DNA from: Oligoflexia bacterium
GTDB lineage: Bacteria; Bdellovibrionota; UBA1018
Reading direction: 5' to 3'
DNA length: 12,272 nucleotides
Assembly: GCA_025352185.1 (NCBI GenBank)
Contig: JANXTV010000152.1
Coordinates: 1 to 12,272, forward strand
Part shown: piece by piece, positions 1-5,540 of the stretch
Position numbering within the stretch: the first letter of the stretch is position 1
Layout of the letters: every line of letters starts with the position of its first letter
Notes under the pieces: model-generated
What the model was told of the DNA's origin: nothing
Seen by the model: the letters and a program-made list of their open reading frames with translations, nothing else
Database searches by the model: none
Program-made: the position numbers and the translations under genes

Positions 1-584
1 AAGGCGAAGTTTCAATCGGTTTAAAGGAAATCATTTCTGCCTCGGATAAGATGGCGAAGATTATTTCGCACCTTCGGAACTTCACGCGCAAGTCGACGGA
101 AGATCTTGAGTGGGTCGACGTGACTCTGCCGATCGAAGAGGCACTTAAAATGGTTTCGCGCCAACTCGCTTCTCGCGGCGTCGAAGTCTCCCGTGAATTC
201 CCGCCGAACGGGACGACGATCCAAGTTTACGGAAATGCTCTCCAGCTTGAACAAGTATTTATTAACCTTACGACGAACGCTCGCGATGCCATCGAAGCGA
301 CGGGGCGCGGTCGGGGCACGATCTTCATTTCGGTCGAGGAGCAAGGACCGTTCGTCGAGATTCGATTCCGCGATGACGGAGTCGGAATGAGCGAGAAGAC
401 GAAAACGAAAGCCTTTAATCCGTTCTACACCACGAAGGAAGTGGGCAAGGGAATGGGGCTCGGGCTTAGCCTGAGTTACGGAATTTTATCGAAAGTTCAC
501 GGCAGTATTCAAATCGAGAGTGAAGAGGGAAAGGGAACGGTATTCGTGGTCCGCATCCCTAAAGATTTTAGAGAGTTGGCATAA
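1..584 (+). CDS. Sensor histidine kinase, C-terminal part (5' end outside window)
   Basis: The frame is open from base 3 with no start codon needed, so the gene begins upstream of the window. The visible part starts in the second helix of a dimerisation domain (DKMAKIISHLRNFTRK); the phospho-accepting histidine itself is not in view. It continues through a full HATPase_c domain: N box with NLTTNARDA (about 261-287), G1 box DDGVGM (about 372-389), F box FNPFYTTK, and G2 GKGMGLGLS. The family autophosphorylates on His using ATP and passes the phosphate to a response regulator. The NtrB-like ATPase domain and the response regulator gene starting 41 nt downstream make these a likely cognate pair, transcribed together. 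The input signal cannot be read because the sensor part is missing. The kinase class is secure; the partner is inference from position. Confidence 0.93.
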   Translation, partial: GEVSIGLKEIISASDKMAKIISHLRNFTRKSTEDLEWVDVTLPIEEALKMVSRQLASRGVEVSREFPPNGTTIQVYGNALQLEQVFINLTTNARDAIEATGRGRGTIFISVEEQGPFVEIRFRDDGVGMSEKTKTKAFNPFYTTKEVGKGMGLGLSLSYGILSKVHGSIQIESEEGKGTVFVVRIPKDFRELA

Positions 585-593
585 GTTTAAGTG

Positions 594-603
594 GTTCTAG
601 AAC
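594..603. other. 10-bp perfect palindrome between kinase and regulator genes
   Basis: GTTCTAGAAC reads the same on both strands and lies 22-31 nt before the regulator start, between the stop of the kinase gene and the ribosome binding site. It could be an operator or a small mRNA hairpin, or it could be chance; only one copy was noticed. Confidence 0.25.
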
Positions 604-625
604 TGTAATTGAAAGGAGAACGAGA

Positions 626-2218
626 ATGAAAACCAGAGTGCTCATTGTTGATGACGAGGAATCGATCCGGAAACTTCTGAAATCCCGTATGGAGCGTGAA
701 GGGTACGATACACTCACCGCCGCGAATGCCGAGGAAGCCGAAAAGGCCTTCGGTGCGAACGGAAACGGGATCGGAACGGTCGTCACCGATTTAAAGATGC
801 CGGGACGCGATGGCTTTCAGCTGATGAAGTCGCTGAAGGAAAAGAACATCTATACGAAGTACATCGTCATCACGGGGCACGGCGAAAAAGAAGCCGCCGT
901 CCAGTCGGTGAAGTACGGCGCTACGGATTACCTCGAAAAACCTTTTGACCTCGAAGACTTCGTGCACACCGTAAAACGGTGCCAGCAGGAATATTCGCTC
1001 CAGGTTGAGAATACGGATTTAGTCGCTCGCTTAGAAGCGCGTATCGAACGCGTGGAAGGCAAGACCGAAGAGAATTACTGGTACACTTCGAAGTCCGATT
1101 CGATGGCGAAAGTCACCGAGTGGATCTCCGTCTTAAAGAGGGAATCGACGCGGGCGGATGCCGAAGAGCCGACGGTTCTGATTCTCGGGGAGAGCGGAAC
1201 GGGTAAGGAAGGGATCGCACGCCAAGTGCAAAACTCTTCCCGCCGCACGAAGGGCCCGTGGGTCGCCGTGAACTGCGCGAACTTTAACGAACAGCTCCTC
1301 GAGAGCGAACTTTTCGGTCACGAAAAGGGAGCTTTTACGGGTGCGAACACTACGAAGCGCGGACTCTTCGAAATCGCGAAGGGTGGCACGCTCTTTCTCG
1401 ATGAAATCGGGGAGATGGACGTTAAGCTCCAAGCGAAACTCCTCCGGGTTCTCCAGGAAAAAGTCTTTCGCCGCGTGGGTGGGACGGGTGACATCGATAC
1501 CGATGTACGCGTCGTCGCTGCCACGAACGTGAATCTCCAGGAAAAAGTGTCGAAAGGCGCTTTCCGGGAAGATCTTTACCACCGTCTCTCGCGTGTGGTC
1601 GTGGATGTTCCGGCGCTCCGTACGCGCAAGGAAGATATCATTCCGATGGCGAAGCAATTCGCGAATCGGGCTTTTGAATCCCGCGGAAAACATTTCCCGG
1701 GCTTCACTCCCGATGCGGAAACGGCGATCCAAAACTATACCTGGCCGGGTAACGTTCGCGAGATGCTAAACGTGATCGAGCGGATCGCGCTCGTCCACGT
1801 CGGCTCCGCGCCGATTACGCCGTCGAATCTCACGATTCCAAACGGAAAAGCGGGCCAAGTCATCGGTTTCCCTTCGAACCGGGCAAACCTCACGGTAGTC
1901 CAGGGCGGCGGAACTCCGAATACGGGTACGAATTCGACGACCGGGACGGGAACGACTCCGACGAATTCGAATCCGGCGACGAATGGTACGACCGAGACCG
2001 GCAGTTACATGGAGATGAAGAAGCAGTGGGTGGAGGCGTTCGAAAAGGAATACCTCGTGAATACCCTCACTCGCCACGACGGAAACGTTTCGGCGGCGGC
2101 TCGCGAAGCGATGCTCGACCGTTCGAACTTCCTCCGTCTCCTCCGTCGCCATGCGATTAAGGCTGCGGACTTCCGTAAAGTCGGCGGAGCCGAAGAAGAT
2201 TACGCACAAGCAGCGTAG
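626..2218 (+). CDS. NtrC-family sigma-54-dependent response regulator
   Basis: The protein has 530 residues. The REC domain (about 1-120) has acidic pair D9/D10, phosphoacceptor D55 in TDLKMPGRDG, T83 and K105. The AAA+ domain (about 155-395) has Walker A GESGTGKE (188-195), the sigma-54 contact loop GAFTGA (235-240), Walker B GGTLFLDEIGE (D259/E260), FREDLYHRL (313-321) and WPGNVREM (373-380). A Fis-type helix-turn-helix lies at about 466-510. An intact GAFTGA loop indicates real activation of sigma-54 RNA polymerase rather than a degenerate relative. The AAA+ and HTH domains are joined by an unusually long Thr/Gly/Asn/Ser-rich linker (about 428-460). The ATG is supported by AGGAG at 614-618, 7 nt away. 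The upstream kinase is the likely phosphodonor. Target genes are unknown, but a sigma-54 promoter candidate lies about 2.3 kb downstream. Confidence 0.97.
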   Translation: MKTRVLIVDDEESIRKLLKSRMEREGYDTLTAANAEEAEKAFGANGNGIGTVVTDLKMPGRDGFQLMKSLKEKNIYTKYIVITGHGEKEAAVQSVKYGATDYLEKPFDLEDFVHTVKRCQQEYSLQVENTDLVARLEARIERVEGKTEENYWYTSKSDSMAKVTEWISVLKRESTRADAEEPTVLILGESGTGKEGIARQVQNSSRRTKGPWVAVNCANFNEQLLESELFGHEKGAFTGANTTKRGLFEIAKGGTLFLDEIGEMDVKLQAKLLRVLQEKVFRRVGGTGDIDTDVRVVAATNVNLQEKVSKGAFREDLYHRLSRVVVDVPALRTRKEDIIPMAKQFANRAFESRGKHFPGFTPDAETAIQNYTWPGNVREMLNVIERIALVHVGSAPITPSNLTIPNGKAGQVIGFPSNRANLTVVQGGGTPNTGTNSTTGTGTTPTNSNPATNGTTETGSYMEMKKQWVEAFEKEYLVNTLTRHDGNVSAAAREAMLDRSNFLRLLRRHAIKAADFRKVGGAEEDYAQAA

Positions 2219-2235
2219 CCACGAAAGTAGGTTAG

Positions 2236-2277
2236 CCCTAAACGGATGGACGGGCTCCGCCCGGCCGTAGTTTAGGG
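2236..2277 (+). repeat. Hairpin repeat, copy 1
   Basis: Bases 2242-2277 are identical to 2310-2345 (36 nt). The core folds as CGGGC-TCC-GCCCG (2251-2263), flanked by ACGG/CCGT (2242-2245 with 2265-2268). In this copy an outer stem CCCTAAAC (2236-2243) can pair with GTTTAGGG (2270-2277), in competition with the inner ACGG arm. It lies in the 3' untranslated tail of the response regulator gene. It resembles a REP-type extragenic palindrome, but the family is not recognised. Confidence 0.7.
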
Positions 2278-2306
2278 GTCGCCGTAACTAGTGAGTAGGC
2301 TATTCC

Positions 2307-2355
2307 GTTACGGATGGACGGGCTCCGCCCGGCCGTAGTTTAGGGTAGCCGTAAC
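2307..2355 (+). repeat. Hairpin repeat, copy 2
   Basis: This is the second copy of the 36-nt unit (2310-2345), offset 68 nt from the first. Here the left flank differs, and the outer stem is GTTACGG (2307-2313) with CCGTAAC (2349-2355), or TACGG (2309-2313) with CCGTA (2333-2337) around the same CGGGC-TCC-GCCCG core. Similarity between copies continues past the 36 nt into GCCGTAACT (2281-2289 and 2348-2356) with a one-base gap. The CCGTAAC after copy 1 (2282-2288) can also pair with GTTACGG at the start of copy 2, so alternative folds are possible. Confidence 0.7.
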
Positions 2356-2383
2356 TGATACCACTGGGACCCTGAAAAATTCC

Positions 2384-2422
2384 AACCCCCGAATCCGCAT
2401 CTGGCGATTTCGGGGGTTTTTT
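2384..2422 (+). terminator. Intrinsic terminator after the response regulator gene
   Basis: AACCCCCGAA (2384-2393) pairs perfectly with TTCGGGGGTT (2409-2418), a 10-bp GC-rich stem with a 15-nt loop, running into six T (2417-2422). It ends the two-component transcript. The opposite-strand gene stops at 2421-2423, so the site lies directly at its 3' end. In that direction the stem is followed by only a weak T stretch, so it may work poorly both ways. Confidence 0.88.
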
Positions 2423-3023
2423 ATTTCGCGTTGAAGTTAATTTTCACGCCGAGAGTCGTGGAATATTCCGTCTTATTCAGATCGTTGATGTCCTTCAGGG
2501 TCGCGAGCACGCTCGCATCGAGAGAGATCTGGTCCGCCACGTGAATCCCGAGCCCCGTACCGACGTAAGGGTAGACGTGGTAAGGGTCATCGCTCTCGGT
2601 GGTTGCACCTCCGGAAGTCGTCTTCGTGTGTTTCTTTTGCGCTTCCGCCCCGGCCCGGAGGTGAGCATCGAGAAATGAACCGAGTGAATAAGTGGACCGC
2701 AGGCCCGCGCGAAATTTCTCGGTCTTTTCCTCGATCTCCGCGGCCGGACTCGTGAAGACTTCATCGCTTTTACCTTGCGTGTATTCGCCTTCAGCCGAGA
2801 GGATTTTATAGCCGGCGATGACGCGGGCACCGTAAGTCAGGACGAGTTTACTGCGGTCGGGATTCGTTTTCCGCTGCAGTTCATATCCGATGATCGGTTC
2901 GATAGAGTAGGTGACGTCCTTTAGGTCGGCCGAGGAGGCGGCGATCGCCGGAGAGGCGAGGCCCGTGAGGAGGAGAACGATTAGCGCGACCGGGAGGCGA
3001 AACGGAGGATTACTCATCATCAT
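2421..3023 (-). CDS. Small predicted outer-membrane beta-barrel protein
   Basis: This is a protein of up to 200 residues that I do not recognise as a named family. A signal peptide is clear: positive N-terminus, hydrophobic PVALIVLLLTGLA, and an AIA-A cleavage site near residue 28. The mature part has alternating polar/hydrophobic strands (for example YSIEPIIGYELQRK and LVLTYGARVIAGY) and ends in an amphipathic strand LGVKINFNAK, as in 8-stranded barrels. The start has three consecutive ATG codons; AGAAG lies directly before the first, so the third ATG (3017) has the best spacing. The lipoprotein gene ends 49 nt upstream on the same strand, so the two may be co-transcribed. The barrel call rests on sequence pattern only, and the function is unknown. 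Confidence 0.8.
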   Translation of the reverse strand: MMMSNPPFRLPVALIVLLLTGLASPAIAASSADLKDVTYSIEPIIGYELQRKTNPDRSKLVLTYGARVIAGYKILSAEGEYTQGKSDEVFTSPAAEIEEKTEKFRAGLRSTYSLGSFLDAHLRAGAEAQKKHTKTTSGGATTESDDPYHVYPYVGTGLGIHVADQISLDASVLATLKDINDLNKTEYSTTLGVKINFNAK

Positions 3024-3072
3024 CTTCTAATAATGACGCGTCCCCGATTCCACTCCAATCGGCAGATTTAGC

Positions 3073-4452
3073 CTAGTTTTTATTCGCGCGCGCGAGTCCC
3101 TCGCACCCGAGGGTCGAGGAGGCGAGACACGCGCGACGAAAGAAATCCTTCGCGTCACCGTCCTGGATGCCGAGCGGAGATTCTTTCGACTTTTTTGCGC
3201 CGAGGTAGGCACAGGCATCGGCGTCTCCGCTCGTGCACGCTTTCCCGAAATCGATATTGAGAGGTGCACCCTTCGCGACCTTCATTTCGGCCAGTGCCGG
3301 ATCTTCCGTCGAACACGCGCGCTTCAGTCCGAGCGAGCAGGCCCGTTCTTGGAAGTTCCGCTTTTCGGTTTCGCCGACGAAGTCGACTTCCGAGGCTAGG
3401 TAGCAGCTCCACGGTTCGCCCTTCGTACAGGCGTCACTCCAGAGGGGGAGCGCTCGCTCCCGCTTACCCGTCTCAGCGTAATTTAGTGCCCGGAAATAGC
3501 AGGCGACTAGAATTCCTTCGCCGCAATAGCGTTCGAGTTCCGAATTCATCTGAGTGAGTGGACGGAGTCCGTTTTCTTCCACAAACGATTCCCAGCACGA
3601 CATTTTATGGTTGGCCTTGCAGTTTTCCTTCCAGCGGTAGAGCGCCAGCGTACGGCCACCTTTCCGGAGGAATTGGAGAACGGTCGAATCGTAACAAGCC
3701 TCGAGAGAGTTATTTTTTCGGCAGTCCGTATCGAGCGTTTTTTCGAGATCCTTCGATTTCAGCTTTTCTTCGATTAATGGAAGCCAGCGGCAAGCGCGGT
3801 GCGAGCGACGATCGCAGTCGAGGGCGAATTTATCCACGGCCTGGTCGAGTTTTCCGTCGAGGGCGAGGGTGATGCCCAGTTCCGAGCACGAACCCAGCAC
3901 ACCGGCGTCGCACGCTTTCTTCAGGGGCGCGATCGAATCCGAGATGCGGTTCGCGAGTCGGTGAGCCTTCCCCGCGAAATAACACGAGACTTTATTTCCG
4001 AGCATGCACCCGCGGGTCCAGAGGCGGAGCGCCTTCACTGGGTCATTCGCGAGCGACGCAGCTTCGCCCGCGCCCGGACACGCGATCCCGTCGAGCGCGG
4101 ACTTCGATTCGCAAGCGGGAGTGAGGACTTGGACGGCTTCCGGAATTTTTTCTTCGGCGAGGAGGATATCTCCCTCTACCGCACAGGAGGAGTTCCGCCC
4201 TTTTTCGCAGCCGCGAGCCGCGGCGACCTTCGCGAGTTCCGCCTTACCGTTCTCGAGGAGGATACGCGCCTCTTTTTCGCAGAACTCGGCGTTGCCCTGA
4301 TCGCAAAGCATGCGGAGCGATTTTTCTATTCGGGACTCGTCCCGATTTGCCTCTGCGGCTTGGGTAATAAAACGGTTCGGGTCGAGCGAAACGCTCGAGC
4401 AGGAGGAAAGAAAGAGGGCAACCAGGGGGAGAGATCGAAGGAGAGTGCGCAT
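3073..4452 (-). CDS. Lipoprotein with cysteine-paired Sel1/Hcp-like repeats
   Basis: This is a 459-residue protein from the ATG at 4452. An in-frame GTG at 4488 would add 12 residues ahead of the signal peptide and is less likely. The lipobox is LSSC (15-18), and the +2 residue is Ser, consistent with outer-membrane sorting. After the lipobox cysteine there are 26 more cysteines arranged as 13 pairs. Eleven of them are C-x7-C (for example ACDAGVLGSC, ACTKGEPWSC, ACTSGDADAC), and two have longer spacers. Each pair ends a helix-turn-helix unit. This matches Sel1-like repeats of the Helicobacter cysteine-rich protein type, in which each pair forms a disulfide bridge. Such solenoids usually act as protein-binding scaffolds in the periplasm. 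The partner is unknown; the small barrel encoded just downstream is one candidate. The upstream region holds a plausible promoter at 4532-4559. Confidence 0.88.
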   Translation of the reverse strand: MRTLLRSLPLVALFLSSCSSVSLDPNRFITQAAEANRDESRIEKSLRMLCDQGNAEFCEKEARILLENGKAELAKVAAARGCEKGRNSSCAVEGDILLAEEKIPEAVQVLTPACESKSALDGIACPGAGEAASLANDPVKALRLWTRGCMLGNKVSCYFAGKAHRLANRISDSIAPLKKACDAGVLGSCSELGITLALDGKLDQAVDKFALDCDRRSHRACRWLPLIEEKLKSKDLEKTLDTDCRKNNSLEACYDSTVLQFLRKGGRTLALYRWKENCKANHKMSCWESFVEENGLRPLTQMNSELERYCGEGILVACYFRALNYAETGKRERALPLWSDACTKGEPWSCYLASEVDFVGETEKRNFQERACSLGLKRACSTEDPALAEMKVAKGAPLNIDFGKACTSGDADACAYLGAKKSKESPLGIQDGDAKDFFRRACLASSTLGCEGLARANKN

Positions 4453-4531
4453 GCCTAACAGTTTGCCTGGAAACCGAGACTTTTCCACCTCATGTGTCGG
4501 AAAAGACGCAGAGTCTTCGGGTGAATCGGGG

Positions 4532-4559
4532 TTTGTAAGTACTTGAATTCACGCGTCAA
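4532..4559 (-). promoter_or_regulatory. Possible sigma-70-type promoter for the lipoprotein gene
   Basis: On the minus strand, TTGACG (4559-4554) and TACAAA (4537-4532) are separated by 16 nt, with 5/6 and 4/6 matches to the -35 and -10 consensus. The predicted start near 4525 would leave a leader of about 70 nt before the ATG at 4452. It lies back to back with the sigma-54 candidate on the other strand. Confidence 0.4.
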
Positions 4560-4564
4560 GAACC

Positions 4565-4580
4565 TGGCACCATCCGCGCA
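4565..4580 (+). promoter_or_regulatory. Candidate sigma-54 (-24/-12) promoter for the diguanylate cyclase
   Basis: TGGCAC (4565-4570), five bases, then GCGCA (4576-4580). The invariant GG (4566-4567) and GC (4578-4579) are exactly 10 bases apart, as sigma-54 holoenzyme needs. The upstream half is a perfect match; the downstream half is GCGCA instead of TTGCA. The start would be near 4590, giving a leader of about 97 nt. A possible upstream activator site, AAGAC-5nt-GTCTT, lies at 4503-4517, but this is weak. Confidence 0.5.
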
Positions 4581-4607
4581 ATAGTATCAAGTCGTGAGGC
4601 AGCGATG

Positions 4608-4632
4608 GACGAGAAGCGTAGGGCTCTTCGTC
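4608..4632 (+). other. Hairpin in the diguanylate cyclase leader
   Basis: GACGA (4608-4612) pairs with TCGTC (4628-4632) and AGC (4615-4617) with GCT (4623-4625), around a 2x2 internal loop and a 5-nt apical loop. It sits in the predicted 5' untranslated region, 54 nt before the start codon, and does not cover the ribosome binding site. It matches no riboswitch that I recognise. Confidence 0.3.
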
Positions 4633-4686
4633 ACAGCATCAAAGCCGAGCAGCAAACGACCAACCAACGAGCGATCCGGAGAACCT

Positions 4687-5316
4687 ATGGACCAGGAGCA
4701 ACTAGCAGCAAATCTGAAGGGCATTCGCCAACTCCTCTCACATCTCCACGGTGAAGTAACCGCCCTTGAGACCAGCTACAGCCAGGTGCTCCAGGTTCTC
4801 CGGAAGCTCGAGGGTGATGCCTCTACCGATGACTTATCGGGACTCTATCGGCGAAAGACTTTTTTTGAAAAATGGGACGCGGTCCTGGGTGAGTGCAAGA
4901 AGCTCAACGAAAACTGCGGAATGCTTTTAATTGATATCGACCACTTCAAAGCCATCAACGATACGCACGGACACCAAACGGGCGATGAAGTGATCCAACG
5001 CGTAGCGAACCTGGTGAAGCAATACGAATCCCCCCGATGCTTCACCGGGCGCTACGGCGGAGAAGAGTTCGCTGTCGCCGTTCAAGGAACGGACGCTGAA
5101 ATCCTCGGCTTAGCCGAGATGATGAGGCGCGGAGTTGAGCGACTGTACGGTGCGGTTCCAGGGACGGAAGGAAAAGTGCAATGGAAGTGCACGATTAGCA
5201 TCGGAATGTCCTCAGCAGCCAAGGATGGCTACGACAGCGAAAAATTAATTAAGTCCGCGGACGACGCGCTTTACGAAGCGAAGAAACGCGGAAGAAACCA
5301 GGTTCGGGCAGCCTGA
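4687..5316 (+). CDS. Soluble GGDEF diguanylate cyclase
   Basis: This 209-residue protein makes cyclic di-GMP from two GTP. The GGDEF domain (about 48-207) includes DDLSGLYRR, the metal-binding LIDIDHFKAIND (81-92), HGHQTGDE (94-101), signature GGEEF (124-128), and the C-terminal SADDALYEAKKRGRNQV. Catalytic residues are intact, so it should be active. The usual inhibitory site RxxD, nine to six residues before GGEEF, reads SPRC here, so product feedback through that site is not expected. Residues 1-46 look like a coiled coil and probably dimerise the protein; there is no membrane segment or signal peptide. The ATG at 4687 has GGAG 5 nt upstream. The frame runs upstream to a GTG at 4594, but that extension looks non-coding. 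Codon use differs from its neighbours: TCG encodes only one of 11 serines. A sigma-54 promoter candidate lies upstream. Confidence 0.94.
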   Translation: MDQEQLAANLKGIRQLLSHLHGEVTALETSYSQVLQVLRKLEGDASTDDLSGLYRRKTFFEKWDAVLGECKKLNENCGMLLIDIDHFKAINDTHGHQTGDEVIQRVANLVKQYESPRCFTGRYGGEEFAVAVQGTDAEILGLAEMMRRGVERLYGAVPGTEGKVQWKCTISIGMSSAAKDGYDSEKLIKSADDALYEAKKRGRNQVRAA

Positions 5317-5337
5317 TCGGCCAGCCCCGTAAGTTAG

Positions 5338-5540
5338 AGCCGCGTATCTGAACGTAAGTCGAAACGCGCTCACCCCTCGGCGACAATCGGGTCGCACGAG
5401 GAGAATGTAACCGCAGCGGCCGCAGGAGGTCCGCTGATTCCGCCTAAGACCCGTGTCGGGAGTCAACACTCCTCTCTCAAAACCAACGACACACACCACC
5501 ACACACCGATTCTTCGGCACGGGTCTTAGGGGTTTTTTCT
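5338..5540 (+). ncRNA. Candidate structured RNA or structured 3' UTR
   Basis: There is no credible reading frame between 5317 and 5525, but a dense series of hairpins. They are CGCGT/ACGCG (5341-5345, 5364-5368); CCTCG+GCGAC (5375-5384) with GTCGC-A-CGAGG (5391-5401) around a 6-nt loop; CAGCGG/CCGCTG (5414-5419, 5431-5436) with AGGAGGT exposed in the loop; a 13-bp stem CCTAAGACCCGTG/CACGGGTCTTAGG (5443-5455, 5518-5530). Inside the last one are GGAGT/ACTCC (5459-5463, 5468-5472), an almost pure A/C tract (about 5478-5507) and CCGA/TCGG (5506-5517). A T6 run follows. It matches no RNA family I recognise (not tmRNA, RNase P RNA, SRP RNA or tRNA). It could be an independent small RNA or the processed 3' end of the cyclase mRNA. 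Confidence 0.5.
5443..5538 (+). terminator. Long-stem terminator after the cyclase, overlapping the end of znuB
   Basis: A perfect 13-bp inverted repeat (5443-5455 with 5518-5530) encloses 62 nt, followed by GG and six T (5533-5538). The wide loop is unusual for an intrinsic terminator. The nested CCGA/TCGG hairpin stacks directly beneath the right arm and may help. The znuB stop codon (5526-5528) lies within the right arm. On the minus strand the stem forms too but has no T run after it. Confidence 0.6.

Noticed and set aside
1133..1732. Minus-strand open frame of 199 codons
   Set aside because: It lies opposite the AAA+ domain of the regulator, which carries every expected motif; the antisense protein shows no recognisable feature.
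2236..2355. CRISPR array
   Set aside because: There are only two copies of the unit, each an internal hairpin with alternating outer arms, 32 nt apart, with no cas genes nearby; the copies also differ in flank pairing.
2976..3060. Separate promoter before the small barrel gene (TTGGAG-17-CATTAT)
   Set aside because: The -35 half matches at only about three positions, and the 49-nt gap fits co-transcription with the lipoprotein gene equally well.
3799..4458. Long + strand open frame (219 codons) opposite the lipoprotein gene
   Set aside because: It is antisense to a gene with a clear lipobox and 13 regular cysteine pairs; its own protein is Arg-rich, without any domain, as expected for a shadow frame in this GC-rich sequence.
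4594..4686. N-terminal extension of the cyclase from GTG 4594
   Set aside because: The extension is not domain-like, lacks a good ribosome binding site, and would begin only a few bases after the predicted sigma-54 start; ATG 4687 has GGAG at 5 nt.
4590..4686. Cyclic-di-GMP riboswitch in the cyclase leader
   Set aside because: None of the conserved GEMM core sequence or paired receptor stems was seen, only one modest hairpin.
5245..5520. Minus-strand 91-codon frame with several Cys, over the cyclase end and the intergenic hairpins
   Set aside because: It overlaps the conserved GGDEF C-terminus antisense and has no coherent domain; the hairpins explain this stretch better.
5317..5525. tRNA, tmRNA, RNase P RNA or SRP RNA
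   Set aside because: No T-loop GGTTCGA-type segment, CCA end or conserved core of these families is present in this or the other intergenic stretches.
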